A DNA stretch of 64,000 bases from Letharia columbiana (GCF_014066305.1 NW_023501039.1:1116001-1180000), one strand, 5' to 3'; numbered from the stretch's first letter, positions 45,164-58,708 are shown. The notes: generated by a model not told the origin, from the sequence alone. Numbers and translations: made by a program.

Positions 45164-47786
45164 TGGATAGAGAGCGCTTGCCGTTTTCGCGTCGAAATAT
45201 TTTGGCAGTTTGATGGCAGTATGTATGTTCTGGTCCAAGGTCCATCAAAGACTCTCAACATCTCATCATCACAAAACACATGCTCCAAGTTTCAATGTTC
45301 TGCATCCCAATGTTTTGTGTCATAGATTTTGAAAAGGCTTTTGTGAGTCTAGAAGAGCAACAACGCGTCGCAGCACAGGCATATGGAGTCTATAGAAGCA
45401 CGATGGAAAAGGCACCAGAAGCTCATTTGAAGATGCTGCAGGACGTCACATAGATTGCATAATTGAATTGAAAAGAGAAACGGTGATTAGAGATTGGGAA
45501 TTAAAGTGATTAATACAAATAGAGATATCACCCGCCATTGTCAGAGCTATGACTCTATTGGGGAACTCGCACGATGGCGTTTTGGCAAAGTCTGATCCAT
45601 ACTGATCCCTTGTAGACCGCGGTTAGAAGGGTGTGCCCATCGAGCGTATCTCGAGGGAGCCAGTAAGCACGAGAGCATGGGTGCAAGGTGATCCTGAGGA
45701 CTGCCATGTTGAGCCTCGTCGAAGTCCGGGCCCAACGGCGCGGGTTGAGCATGCGGCCAATGAGCTGAATAATGACAGGGTGGATTAAAATGACTTTCAC
45801 ACCTGCGAAGCCTCCTTCGGCTCATGTGTCGTTGAAGAGTTGCAGGCTAGAGCAGGTTAGGGAAGAGCGAAGAAGGGCGCTAAGGCGCAACATCACAGTC
45901 GAAGTGATTGAATGGGTGGGAGATCAGTCGCTGGGTTCTGTGGCGAGGCGCCGGAGGAGATGCGACTTTGGAAATAGCGCAGCGGAGCCCTGGAATCCGA
46001 TTGGAGGACCACCCAAAGAGCCCCGAAAGATTGGGGCAATCCTTACCTTCCTCCGGGCAGGAGGTGGCTAATAGGTCCAGGCCGCAAGGCTGATCCACAC
46101 CAGCGCTCTTCCCATCGCCGAGCTCCGAACCCTCTGCACGATGGCGCATGCCATGCAGTAGACAATGCGTATTTAAAAGTCGCTTGAATCCTCTCGCAAC
46201 TTGCACTCCGATAGACTGCTGATGGAATACGCTCCAACTGTCGGCCTGACCGCAAATAGCAGTCAGCTTGGCCAACACGGTCCGTCGAACGGCCCAGGCC
46301 AGAGGAATTCCATGAAGGAGTATTACGAAAGGCTGAGCCTCTCAGCTTTCGTTTTCGTGTCTAGGTAGTTCAGCGTTCACGCGTTGGAGGTCCTTTCGTC
46401 TGATGTAGCTTGCCCAGCGAGCTGACCTGTAGGAGTACATGCAGACACTTCTAGCGGAACGATGGACCCGCCGCATGGTTTACTCGTAGGCATGAGGATC
46501 CCATTTCTCGTGATCAGGCCAGTCACGTTACGAATCACGGGTTTGCCAGGGTCGAATGCTTGCAAAGAACATTCGATATGATGACCGTTGGTGATCTGAG
46601 TTCTGACTGGTAAGGGTATGGGGCGACTTTCTTTTATAAGCGTCAGCGGCAAGAATGAAGGAGCTAGGCTTAACGGGCTTCCAATCATTGTGCATAACAG
46701 AACTTTTCTCTTCGTACCAACTGTGGGGTCATGCTGGCCGAAGGCTCCCTTGTGGAGACTCTTAAGGTTTCTATCTCATCGGAAGGGAGAGCGGAGCCTC
46801 CTGACTAGCGAAATTCTTACAGTTCATGGTTACGAATGCGAGTGTGGCTCCTGCAGTAATCTTAGCAGTGCCGACTCGACTTCGCGGAAATCAAAATTGT
46901 CGAAAGTCGAACTTGAAAAAATTCTCAACGCCCACCAATTGCTTCAAAGGCTTCAAAATTCGTCGACGTTGTTCATCAGATTGTGAGAAATACTCAACAG
47001 AAGTTCAACCCTTTCAGCTCGTGTTTTGATAGAGTTATACATTGTTCAACGATACTAGCGGATATCTGAAGTCGGCAATGTACTCTGACACCGACCCTCG
47101 AGCGCGCCGCTCACAATGGAGACTTCCCCCTTCGCAGACCTCTCAATTTTGGGAGAGAGAGAGTGGCGACATCTTTGGCTGGAAAAGATGGCAGACCGGG
47201 CCGGTCATAAGGAAATTAATGGGTGTCTGCCCTATCGGTATGGAGTCTCTGCATTCCTGCCTCAGACATTCCCGTGCAGCCTATCGTGCTGACTGAAGCG
47301 GACGGCTTCATGGTGGTGCACTTTCCACCTCCTTCGTACAGTCAGCAGTTGCAAGAGTCTGGAACCAATCACAGAGATCAAAACGCATCGAATGGGATCG
47401 AGGCGATTATGCAAGACCGATTGCCACCACGACTCTGCCGGTTCTCTTATCGTCGTGAACGATGTGTCTATGGAAATTGCGAGGTACTCTCACGGCCCCC
47501 ACTACGCTGTCAATCAACATGAGTGTGTAAAGAATTTTTTCTTTGAGCCGGCGAGTGCAGCCGAGACGTGAGACCCCTATGACAGGCAGTGTTATCACAT
47601 CGATTGTGACGAGATAGGCTTGTGATGCCAGGCCGCTTTGGCCTTCTCGTAATGCCTACACAACAAAGTTACTTGGGAATGGATTCCGAATGACACGTCG
47701 CCGCATAAGTCTGCCTGTAGGTGTACCAGGCATGACTGTACATTGGAACAAAATACTTGGACATTTATAATACAGAATCTCCAAGA
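45164..47786. other. Intergenic 2.6 kb
   Basis: No frame carries a domain I recognise and no exon chain could be built. The open frames at 45772-46278 overlap on both strands and look like compositional artefacts. Confidence 0.5.
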
Positions 47787-49275
47787 TCACCGCTGATGCA
47801 ATTTCTTGATCCTCGTAGCACCCTCGTACACCCCCCGGTCTATCGCCGCAGCAACAGTCAGAGTACCTCCTATGACCGCGCAGACGCCCGTTAGGAAACC
47901 TGCAAAAGTCTTCGTTCGCTCTTCTCTGTTAATAACCTTCATCGGCGATATGTCGTAGCTGAAGAAGACGCCTGGGATGCCGCCCCTGGTACACCGTTAG
48001 CCAAGATTATTTGGGAAAGTCAAAGGGGGCGGCGATCTTACTTCGCATGCAGCCTCTCCTTATGCCCCTCCTGCGAATCGCTCCCCCCACTCAGACTCCT
48101 CTTATGACTAGTCACCGAATACTGGTGCGTCTCCAAGCTCCCATCCTCGCCCCTCCCATGACTTCCCACTGGCAAAAGATCATTCAACAGCGCATCATCC
48201 TGGCCCCCAAACGCGCCGTTCTTCCCCTGCCACCCAAGTGGGAGATAGCTCGTACTAACCACCTTGACAAAATACATATAATTGAACGCGGGATCGTCCG
48301 TGAGCTGCTCCGTCTGATCCAGCGGGTTCAGATGATGATTCGTCCAGGGCATCGCATTCTTTGCTCCGAGCCTCTGTGTCACACTTTCCGGTACCTGGGG
48401 CCCAAAGCGCAGATGATGGATGTGATGCGTAAAAGTATGTGGGTTCCCATCTGGCGTATCCAAATAGTTATTCAGATCATGCACATGCATCGCTCCATTG
48501 CTGAAACTCCTTCCTGGCGCAATGTGGAAGTTTCCAATGACCTTGTTGACGCGAAATCCGCCTTCGATTCGGCAGCCTTGGCCACGCTGGGCGTCTAGCT
48601 TTTCGCTGTAGTGTTCGCGTTCGCATTGTTCGACGTTTTCGCCACGGCCAAAAGCCCAGGAGACAGAGGCGTAGGCTTCACGCACTTCTTCGCAGGTGTT
48701 GCAGCAGCCGGTTTTGATCGCTGTGGGGGGTGCGATGGCGCCGTAGCAGTTGCCGCAATAGTCGGGGTCGAGGTGGGAGGCCGATTCTTCGCCGTGACTG
48801 GGAGGTTGTGAGAATGCCAAACTCGGGCACGGGTTGGGGAAATCTTACAGATTCAATGACGAGACTGAGATTGGGAGACCACCTTGAGATACTGGTGCAA
48901 GCTGGACCTTGCTTAGACCATCTTTGACGCCTGTTTGTTGCTCGCCAGATACGTCCATTACGTCGAGTGTGAGGAGTTCGCAGGGTATCCGGGGGAAAGA
49001 GACATTGAGATGTATCTCCATTCGCTCTCCTGCAAATTGCTATATTAGCACTTTTGGCTTCCACCACTCTCTCATTGCCTACCTCGCCCCTTATCCACTA
49101 TGAGCTCAGGATGCACCGTCACCCGTCTGTAATCTGACCATTCTCCCCATACCAAATAGAAGACAATGAGCAAAGAAGCTATTGTGACAATGCCCCCTGA
49201 TGTCGTCCGTATTCTTGCATCTTCTACTGTCTTAGTAAAGGCGTCTAGCCGAGTGAAACGGGATTTGGCGGGCAT
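47787..49275 (-). CDS. ERV46: COPII vesicle protein ERV46 (ERGIC3)
   Basis: 442 aa from exons 49275-49083, 49029-48849, 48797-48042 and 47985-47787. The N-terminus has FTRLDAFTKTVEDARIRTTS and a first membrane helix (GGIVTIASLLIVFYLVW). The lumenal domain shows MEIHLNVSFPRIPCELLTLD, HLDPDYCGNCYGA, GCCNTCEEVREAY and GNFHIAPGRSFSN. The last helix, FAGFLTGVCAVIGGTLTVAA, precedes a short tail ending KKLHQR. Erv46 pairs with Erv41 to cycle between ER and Golgi and retrieve escaped ER residents. All family hallmarks are present. Confidence 0.94.
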
Positions 49276-49608
49276 GTTTGCTCAATGAATGTGAGCTCGA
49301 GCCTCGAGGCTGGTCGCCGAATCGGGTGCCCAGTCAGAGGCAAGCCTCCTGGGCTTTGACGGCGAAGAAAATATGCAGCAAACAAGTCCAAGGCGAAGAG
49401 AACGATAACCAGCACGGCTTAACGCTCTTGGAAAGTTGTTTGTCAAACAAAAGTCAATTGCTATTCGTTGAGAGATTTGGACACTTCTAATTTCTCCAGT
49501 GCATGTTTTGGCGCGTGGCACGGTGAAGGTTTCCGCGCGCTTGCAGCACCCCCCGGATTCAGAAAGCAAACTCCACATTCGCTTCTGTCTTAACAGCTGT
49601 ATTCCGTC
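49276..49608. promoter_or_regulatory. Shared ERV46/LCL3 promoter
   Basis: 333 bp between divergent starts. No specific site is certain. Confidence 0.35.
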
Positions 49609-50446
49609 ATGCGATGGCCACCCTGGACGTCCAAGGACCCAGACGAGAAGAAGCCCGTCAAATGGAGCGACACCCTCAATGCAACAGACTGGACCCACTA
49701 TACCGATCCTCGCAACGTGATCCCCGTCGTTCTCCTAACAGCAACGGTCCTCGGTAGCTACTCATTCTACCGCTCCTACCTACGACGCATACCACAAGCT
49801 GCACTGATAGCGCCGAAATTCTGGAGAAAGAGGAGCCTTTTCGGGAGGGTTACGACTGTGGGCGATGGAGATGGCTTCAGATTGTTTCACATGCCTGGGG
49901 GCAGATTGGCGGGATGGGAGTGGTTGCCTTGGAGAAGGGTGCCGGAGGGAAGAGCAGGGTTGAAAGACAATACCGTACGTGTGGTAATGGTGTAATTGGG
50001 CGATTAAGAGGCTGATGGCAAAGGTCTCAATACGAATAGCTGGCATCGATGCTCCCGAAGGCGCACATTTCGGCCACCCTGCGCAGCCATATTCGAAGGA
50101 AGCGCTGGATTGGCTTACAGGATACATACTACACAGACGCGTGAGGGCCTATGTATACAAAAAAGATCAGTATGATAGGGCGGTCGCCACTGTGTATGTG
50201 CGAAAGTGGTTGCTGAGGCGAGATGTGGGATACCGGATGCTGAAGCTGGGCCTGGCGACGGTATACGAGGCGAAGACGGGTGCCGAATTTGGTCCAGGAC
50301 TGGAAGAAAAATATAGGACGGCGGAGTGGTGGGCGAAGATGAGAAGGAAAGGTCTCTGGGGAGGCGCCGACGAGAAGGAGTTTGAGACTCCCAGAAATTA
50401 CAAAACCAAGCATGGACAAAGTGACTCAAATAGCAAGACCGGTTGA
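49609..50446 (+). CDS. LCL3: Probable mitochondrial endonuclease LCL3 (SNase-like)
   Basis: 262 aa from exons 49609-49974 and 50024-50446. The N-terminus [19 protein letters not shown] leads to one membrane helix ([18 protein letters not shown]). The staphylococcal-nuclease fold shows [38 protein letters not shown], the catalytic-type [10 protein letters not shown] and [20 protein letters not shown]. This order and length match fungal Lcl3, a mitochondrial membrane-anchored nuclease. The second ATG at 50015 is in the intron and not used. Confidence 0.93.
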
Positions 50447-50528
50447 CCTTTGATAATTGAGAAGCATGAATGTTGCCCTGTCGCCGTGATTTGGCTACCT
50501 CTTGATCGGTAACATACATATGGAACAA

Positions 50529-51754
50529 TCATCCCTGGACTCTGAACGTTCGACCGCTTGCTGTCTTCCGCTCTTTCTCCTCGTTCTCCGGTCTCGCCCT
50601 GTTGAGTACTATAAGGGATCAGCGTCATTGCAAAGGCCAGAGAATCCTTAAGCTACTTACCCTGCAGGAAATCCGCCGTCCGTCGTCGCATTCTCGAGTG
50701 GATGTAAGCCTGCAGCATGTCATCTTAGCTTGGGCTTCGACATCATATTTGCGGAGTACCCTTACCTTTGAGGCTTTGATATGATAATGGAAGTAGTCTC
50801 GAAAAGTCTGGATGTGGGAGATGGTTTCTTGCCTCCGTTGCAGCGTGAGATGCCTGGGGAATAATACTACAGTCTGTTAGCTGCAACCTCACCACGATCA
50901 GCCAGTCCGCATTACCAAACGTCACGTAGCCCACTTCTCCATTTGTTCCATCCGCCAGCCCTCTCACACCTTGTAACTCGAGCGGCGGCTCATTCCTGAA
51001 GAGCACTTGAGGAGCATTCTGTATTGCCCTTCTCCTCGCATCGACAAATTCCTGCAAGAACACCTTCCCGAACACCCGGTCCGTCTCTTCTCGGAAGATA
51101 GTACTGAAGATGACCGTAACCCTGTCGTGACTCGCTTTGATGTAGATAGCCTCTTCGTCTCTGTAGTGGATCGCCATCACCTCTCCACCCTCTCGTACGC
51201 CTTCTGGCGCAGACTCGCTCGTAAACTTGGAAGCCTCCTCTTGCCTGCGGGCGAAATCGGCGAAAGCTCTTTCGAAAGGTGCGGCCATGGCATTACGCTT
51301 GAGAAGTGAGACTCGGCGTACTAAGTCCTCTCGTGCTTCTGCGACGTGTTTCATGAGCTGTGCTCTCGTAGCCTTCAATCCCAAAACAGCTCACCTTGGT
51401 CGGCAGGCAGGTTGTCCAGATCAATCAGCACGGAAAAGTCATAGCCCGCTTCCGGAGATACAATATATGTGCCGTATTCTCTCTCGAGGACCTCTTGAGC
51501 GCCATACTGGAGGAGCTCTTTGTAGCATTTGACTGCAATAGAGATGAGGATTTTGGATTTCGTTTCGGGCGTAGAGACGTGAAAGGCGACATTGTCGAAG
51601 TCTGAGACTACTTGATCAATGGATACTGGAGGGGCTCTGGTCTCCAAATCAGCAACTGCATTGACGCAGACGTTGGAGGGAAGGAGGGCCACCCTGAGAA
51701 GCGCTCTGTGAGCAGGGATTGGATGAGCACATTCTGGTAGTCTAAGAGAAGCAT
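50529..51754 (-). CDS. ARC35: ARP2/3 complex p34 subunit (ARPC2), with apparent 1-nt frameshift
   Basis: Scaffold subunit of the actin-nucleating Arp2/3 complex. Exons 51754-51395, 51338-50916, 50866-50766, 50709-50661 and 50608-50529 read MLLLDYQNVLIQSLLTERFS, then after a frame change NAVADLETRAPPVSIDQVVS, YGAQEVLEREYGTYIVSPEA, LLKRNAMAAPFERAFADF, VLFPRHLTLQRRQETISHIQ, AYIHSRMRRRTADFLQ and VLNRARPENEEKE. The exon lengths sum to 1013 nt, one short of a multiple of three. The frame breaks in the C/T-rich stretch 51672-51691. The gap is too small for an intron. Since the gene is normally essential, a sequencing or assembly indel is likelier than true loss. Confidence 0.85.
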
Positions 51755-52110
51755 GGTGCTGGTATGGGTTTTTCACAGCATGTTGTGGCATTCAAACTGA
51801 TCATACGAAGAAAGTCGAGAAAGTCGTTGTGGGGGCCTCGTAGGCATGGGCTTGGCGTAAACCTGTCATGAGAGGCAAATCTGGTCTCAACGAAGATTGG
51901 AAATTATTTGAAAGGCAGAATAATCAAATCGAAGTGAGCATGACGCCATATGCGAATAGTGCAGTTGTTTGGATAGTTCTTTTGCGTGGTATTATCTAAA
52001 TACACATTTTCACAATTCCATCCCCCAAGCCAACGCTCTTGCGCCGCAGAGTAACGAACAATACTGTCGTCTAGGACAATAACATGATGGACACCCCTCC
52101 TGACTCTCTC

Positions 52111-52177
<67 letters not shown>

Positions 52178-52533
52178 GAAGTACATGAAGGTTATAATCA
52201 ACCCGTGTCTCGACGTGGTTCGTTGAAGGTGATGGTAGAGAAACGATGAACACTCCGTGGCGATGCATCGCTCTGCGGAGACATGATCCTGCGACATAAG
52301 AGACATTATGAGTAAACAGTAGAATTTCGCCCCGTAGCCCTCCGGATTAAATTTTACCGCCTGTGCCGACTCGCTTTCTGGGAGTGGCTAACCAGCATTA
52401 AGTAGAATTTTTCCTATACAATCACGATGATGAAAATGAATCGTTACGCCGTCGCTAGAGGTCTGAACGCCCCGAAGAGAAACGCCGATATATTAAAGGA
52501 GTGGGTATCATGTCGTCAGATCGCTGAAAGCTG
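51755..52533. other. Spacer ARC35 / RAX2 with CT microsatellite
   Basis: Holds the ARC35 promoter and RAX2 3' region. Long arginine-glutamate frames here are only translations of the CT repeat. Confidence 0.6.
52104..52174. repeat. (CT)n microsatellite, about 71 bp
   Basis: Continuous CT dinucleotides with a single extra C near 52121. Confidence 0.95.
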
Positions 52534-55500
52534 TTAGAGCAATGGAGGTTCTCTACTCGCGCCCAAGCGGCCGAAAAGATGTTCCGGCGGTATTCGACCC
52601 ATGTTGCTGGTCTTGTCGAAGTAGTGGGTCGGAGCTGGGGTGTAGCCCTCATGCTTGCGTCTATAACGCTCGATGAGAATGCCAGCGACGACAAGCAGGA
52701 AGATGGCGCCTAGAGCGCAAGCGAGGGCAATGAGTACAACGAAGCCAACAGCCATGTGGCCACCTAGATTAACATTAGCATAGGGATTGGGTGTATATGT
52801 GGAAAGGCGTGAATCTCACCTGGGTTCTTGAAACTGATTGCTTTCTCGGAAAACAAACTAGACAGAGTTCCTGGACCATTGCCAGAAGTGGACAGTATAA
52901 ACGGAGAGAACGTGGTGCCGTTGAAGAGTGCGGCAGAAACATTGCCAAAGGTAGGAAGATTCAATTGACCGGTCACCAGGAGGACCAGGTTACTTTGGAC
53001 GAGGTCACTGTTCTCGTGGTTCTTGCCCAACTGAAGCACCGACAGGCCCAAGATCGTGGTTTCCTTTCCTAAAGAGTCCCCAATCGACCTGAATTGGCTG
53101 CCGTCGTACTTCATAAGAAAGGCAGATCCATTAGTGCTTTTACCGGCAACCCAGAACTCAGAAGCATCATTGTTTGCCGGTCCAAGTGCTGTCACCGGTC
53201 CTGGAACGTCGCTGGCGGCATCAAGAGCTGTCCATGCAGTCTTGGAAGCGTCGTAGGTAGCTAGAGTTGTGGCATTGTTGTTGATTGTCAGGTTTCCACC
53301 AGCAAGTAACTGGTTGTTTCCTTGCCAAGCAAATGCGGAGACACTCCCACCAAGCTCATTGCCTGGCTGATTCCAAGCCCCGTTCCGGAAAACGCAGACA
53401 GCGGGACAGCCTAATGACCCTGCCGTGGCAAAGTTGCCACCAACGTAAATCTCGGGTTTATTTGGTCTTACAGTAATCGCATTTACAGCAACGTCGATGC
53501 CCCCAAAGGCTGGCGGCTGAGGGTATGAATAGTTCGCTAGTCCCATATCATAGACAATGAGTCCGTTGACAGGAGCATCATTGACGGTTCCTGAGACTGT
53601 TCCACCAGCATACAGGACAGTGCCCGTCGTAGCGAGAGCGAGAAAGGTTGAGTCTGAATCCAAGCCTATGGGTAAACCGGAGACAATGCCAGGGTTGCTG
53701 CCAGTATTATTCAGGAGAGCGAGGTTGTCGATTGTAGTACCATTGGTCGCGATGGCTGTGAAGGCGCCTCCAAGAACAGTCACGTTCAAGCCGCCATTGT
53801 TATAGAAGAGCCCTGTCAACACACCGGTAGTATTTTGTCCGCTGATAGCTCGTTTGCGGGTCACTGGCCCAATCTGTTGGGGCTGAATGCCCACTTTGAG
53901 AGCATTGATGGCGACAGGATCTGATGTGAGAGAGACCGCGTCCTCAGCAGACATGTCTTGTGAAGACAGTGTCCCTGCGAGAAGAGTTGCGCTTCCAGTC
54001 ACATTGGTCATCGCACTTAGCTGACCAGAAATCGCAGGAGACTGGAGATTCAGATTCTGCAGCCAGTTCTGTTGGGTAGGTACCCAGATGGCGAACCCCG
54101 CCACCGAAACCGCTTTGCTCGATCCTGTAGGCAGTATCTGATCGAAGAATCCGTTGACGGATACACAAACTTCTGGCTGATCGGTCGTAATGTTGACTTG
54201 TAGGGTGACTACACTGTAAACAGCTCCGCTGACTCCGGCACCAAGGGCTTCCCAAGTTTGGCTTGTGGTATTGAATATGGCGATATTGCTCAAACCAGGT
54301 ACACTTCCGTTCATGGTATTTGTGAAATTGCCTCCGATGAATAGCAGGTCGGCGTATGGTATCATACTGGAAACCTCGGCGTTGAGGCCGCCATTTGGCA
54401 AAGCTGTAGAGTTGCCATTCCCGATCGAAAAGATATTTTCGAAGCCAACGTCCTGGTTTGAAAAGTTACCACCAACGTACGTAACGTTGTCCTGCACTTG
54501 GATGGTTGTAATGATGGCTCCTGCACTCAACCCCATGCCTGCACTGTCAATGGCAGAATTCGAAAAATCACTTTCAGTAGTGTTGGCATTGGGATTGAAT
54601 TCGTATAGACCATTCAACCCACCAGCCGAGTCTGTGAGATTGAACTGGACTCGTTGAGCCACAAGTGTGACGCCGTCCTTTTGGCCAGATAGAGCTGCAA
54701 GTGTGACTGTAGGTCGGAAACTATCGCTGTTCGCATCAACCGGACCTTGATATATTATGTCATATTTGTCGTAGTTGTTGGTTTGATAGATGTTTGTCGG
54801 CGTCGATACGCCCGATATACTATAAATTCCAGTGACGTTGACGATACCGCGAGTACCGCAAGTGTTGTCTTGCATACAGCCTGGAGTGAATAAGGTAACA
54901 GAATAGTTGCCTTTCTGTCTAATGTCTGGCTCAAAGGTTACCGAGACACCATTTGTGCTGACGCCTGGCCCAACAAGATTCGCAGTGAGGTATTCCGAGT
55001 TGCTTTGCAAAGATGGCGTTACTGTCCATGGACCAGTGGAAGTGGCATTGGAGCCATATTGGATGTTCGCGCAGCTCGGTTCGTTGGACGTGTCTACGGC
55101 ATAGGCAAAGATATCTGGAAGGATTAGCGAGCTGTAAAAGTGCACATGGAAATCGAACTTACCATTCTGGAACAGCTCAATTCCATCAAGCCCACCTCCT
55201 TGGCCGTACCAGGCGGATACATCAATTCGAAATGCGCTCATACCGACGGTATTGATGAATCTGAAGTCCTGGTATGGCACTGATGTCCGTGATGACAAAG
55301 GACATAGAGCATCACAGTGCCCTTCTACGCCAGTGTCCGGGTCTGTATAGGTAAAATTCATGATGCCGTTGATTGGTATGGCTGTGAACCGGAATGTCTG
55401 CGTCCCTCGGCCATCCTGGTGCGTGTTCCATATCCTTAGCAAGCTCGGCTCGTACCCAAAGTTCATGTCCGCTCTCCACCACCCAGGCGAGTTGTCTTCG

Positions 55501-56327
55501 AGGAGCCACGTATTACCAGGTCCATCATCCCCATTCGTCTTGCAAATGATGTTTGATGGGTTGTTGAAGCCGGGTGCGCTCGTGTTCGATGATGAGGAAA
55601 TGTTAGCAGAGGCGATGTTGATTACTTGCTGGTCGAGCTGTTCAGGCATAACTGTGGTCGAGTTCCCAAGTCCAGTAAACGATCCGCCAAAGATAACATT
55701 CCCATTGGATTCCTTGATGATCGAATTCACTGGTCCATTGAAGCCTTCAAAAGGCAGATTCGCCCATCCAGACATCCCAACCCAAGCGACCGCGTTCGTT
55801 GAATTTGCGCCTGTGAACTGGCCGCCAACGTAGACTGTGTTTGTGTCTTGATCGCAGAGAATTGCGTTGACCGTGCCATCAAGGCCAGGCAGGGGGGTGA
55901 TGTCCCCAGTCGTTGTGTCGTACATTGCAACACCCTGCGCCGGTATGCCACCCAACTCGGTGAAATTTCCTCCGACTACTACTCCTGCCAACTTTCCACT
56001 TGACATAACGAAAGGACACAAGGCCTTGATATACCCGTCGGCCGCGGCCGTAGTCGCAAAGTCTCCATTAGGTAGTTGTGTGATGAGCGCTTGCGTGCCG
56101 TTGGTCGTGAATGCATTCTCCGATTGCTGCTGGTAGGTATATAACGAGATTGAGTCAAAGTCACCTGTGAGAGCGACGTGACCTAATTTTGAGAGGTCGA
56201 GGTCTGGAGATGGAACAGGCGTGTAATTGACTCCTTGCGTCGGTCGAATAAGAGTTATAATCGGCCATAGCTGTATGATACACGCGAATTCAGCCGCCGT
56301 CGGGCCAAACAACGAGGAGAGCCTCAT
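52534..56327 (-). CDS. RAX2: Cortical polarity marker RAX2
   Basis: 1245-aa type I membrane glycoprotein from exons 56327-52820 and 52763-52534 (56-bp intron). An N-terminal hydrophobic segment (FACIIQLWPIITLI) may be a signal anchor. The large extracellular region has kelch-like repeats of the form VYVGGQFTGANST, VIFGGSFTGLGN, TYVGGNFSNQDVG, LFIGGNFTNTM and IYVGGNFATAGSL with many N-glycosylation sites. Near the C-terminus lies the membrane helix FVVLIALACALGAIFLLVVA, followed by a short basic cytosolic tail (ERYRRKHEGYTPAPTHYFDK) and PPEHLFGRL. Rax2 marks cortical sites for polarity, septation and hyphal growth. Confidence 0.93.
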
Positions 56328-57263
56328 CGGTCAGGACGACGGTCAATGGAGGAGTGGTGGTTATGAAGCCAGGTTGGCGGATCTTCGAGCGATGTTTAGG
56401 GGTTCTAGGGTGTTACAGGTACCTCAAGTTAGGCATTAATTAAAGCGAGCGACAGTGAATCAATGCACTGTGTCTCACTTTCAAACCTGTCGCTGTCGAG
56501 TAAGGAGAAATTAATGATGTCGATGTCGTGGAAGTTATGGAGGAAGTCAGTGAAGTGAGGAGGAGGAGGAGGAGGAGTGTTCCCGTTTGCCCCGTTGAGT
56601 ATTTTCCTATGAGGTACCTCTACAAGTCTACTTTACTCCTACCTCCCGGCCGACCTTTTCCTTAGATCTGCGGCTAAATGCACTAGTTAGATTAGGCCAA
56701 CACCAATCGCAATGCAAGCATGACAGGATAGTCCCTACCCGTCCCTTGAATTTTAACATGAAATTGCGCTCCCTATGTGCCTTATATCATATTATTATTT
56801 GGGTATTCAATAATCACGGAACGATTCTCTTTACGCAGGCTCGTAAACCAGATACCTAGGCCTTTACAGGCTTTTGTTATGGTCAGACTCGAGGACACAT
56901 TCTTGATATAGTGGGGAGAATCCAGAATACCTTATCCCAACTGAACGCTACATTAACGTGGGCTGGCTTGGCCTGCCCACTTTCCGTCGAACCTTCAATT
57001 CTCCTTCCTCTTCAGGTGGTACGGACGCACGCGTTGGTCCCAAGGCTGCAAGGTCCCGGTCGCCTATTGGCGAGGAAGACGCAACGGCACCTGGAATCTC
57101 AGATGATCGATTGGGCCTTGAGCTACCACGCAGGCATGCGCTGTTGATTAATCGACGTATAAGAAGTCAGACTCAAAATAGTCAGGCATGAGCATAAACC
57201 CACCATCATCATCATCACCGATTATCAGAAGACGCAGTGAGCAAATCGCGCAAATAACAATCA
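56328..57263. other. Intergenic RAX2 upstream / OGG1 downstream
   Basis: 936 bp with the RAX2 promoter and a short GAG/GGA triplet tract around 56559-56577. No gene. Confidence 0.55.
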
Positions 57264-58708
57264 TTACTCTATCGGTGACCGAGTTATTTCTGTATACGCG
57301 CACGTTGTTCGTTGTCGCTTCACTGGTCTCTTTGCTGTGACTGCCTCGACAGCAATCAGTGGCTTCTCTTCATCCTTAAACTCTCGCTTCACCTTGATCG
57401 GGGTCAAAATCTCAGCTTTAACTTGAATCTCTGTGAGGACCAGTGCATCTTCGTCTTCCTTGATCTGTTTCACTTCAATTTTGGCGGTAAGTCTTTCTGA
57501 GAACGCTCTTAGATCCGCGGTGAACAAGACGCTGTGAGCCCAGCCAGCCTCTTTCCCCCAGAGGCCCCGGAATTTGTCACCAACAGCATCATAGGTAGCT
57601 TTGGTCAGACTGCTGTGCTTCCCTTTGCCGAATTTGTAGTCGCGCTGAGCGATTTGCCAAACTTGATTGGCGTCATCAGCAAAAATGGTAACAAGTCAAT
57701 ACCAGAAGCTGAATGAGAGGTCATACCATGTGTATCAACGGGGACGGCTTCTCCCCATCCAAGACCCATAAGGCAAACGCAGTCGGCGACTTTAGGTCCT
57801 ACTCCTTGTAAGGTTAAGAGCTCTTCGTGAGCCCTGCGATATCCCTCCCTTCCACCTGGCAGCATCTCACCAGCATCGGAAGGCTGGGCACCCATAATAG
57901 GGCTTTCAGGATTCCTCAGACTGTCCAGCCAACCGGCCCCATGCTCTTCTGCCACCATGACTGCTGTCCGATGTAAGTACTTAGCTCTGTACCCGAAGCC
58001 TAGCTGCCGGAGATGAGCTTCAACCCCAGGAGCCGTAAGTGCAGAAGGCGCAGGCATGTCATGGAATGTTTTTGCGCCGATATGGCCGACTTCAGGTCCA
58101 TAGTGAAGGCACAGGTTCTCCATCTGCAGATAATCACTTGTGTCAGAAGCATGGAGAACTGTATCTAAGCAGCCCGACGTACCATCTGGGATATCCTTAT
58201 TATGTTGTTGTTGCTGCTACAGATGAAGCCAATCAATGCCTCCCAAGCATCCTGCTTCAGTATTCGCACGCCTGTGAATTTTGGCGCTTTCTTTTTGAAA
58301 TTCGCATCTGCGGTCGACCATTGCTCGTACAGTTCCGTCAGATTCGGAGCGAGATTGAGGTAGTGGTGCACCAAGGCTTCAGTGTCATCGTCTTCGAGCG
58401 AGGATACTGCCGTCGATTTTGGCGCCGAGGAGGGAGGCGTCAATGGAGCCTGGGCTTTACTAGGAAAGATAGCTTTGTAGTGCAGATGCGTAGAGTCCTG
58501 GCATAAACAAAGTATACGTCCATGAAGAGCACAAGACCAGACATTGTCCTCGGACTTTCTCCACCTAGATCCATTATAAATATGGAGAAGAACAGGATAA
58601 GTGGACTGAATACCTGAAGGATTGCCCACAGCGCAGTGTCGTATCCAGTGAAAGCTCTGCCAGACTCACAGGTATCTTTCGCCATTGCAGCGCACACGTT
58701 GTAGCCAT
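57264..58708 (-). CDS. OGG1: 8-oxoguanine DNA glycosylase/AP lyase OGG1
   Basis: 423 aa from exons 58708-58614, 58564-58183, 58123-57727 and 57661-57264. The N-terminal block LSLDTTLRCGQSFR|WRKSEDN is typical. The helix-hairpin-helix/GPD motif reads LLTLQGVGPKVADCVCLMGL then EAVPVDTH. The Schiff-base lysine falls at residue 270 and the catalytic aspartate at 289, a spacing of 19 as in human K249/D268. ILKQDAWEALIGFICSSNNN and LCLHYGPEVG also fit. The C-terminal extension is basic with alternating Lys/Glu, probably nuclear targeting. Divergent from the U2AF gene. Confidence 0.94.

Noticed and set aside
45772..46278. Long frames on both strands
   Set aside because: Overlapping open frames without domains or splice signals; probably compositional.
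51904..52306. Frames rich in Arg-Glu on the minus strand
   Set aside because: They are only translations of the CT microsatellite.
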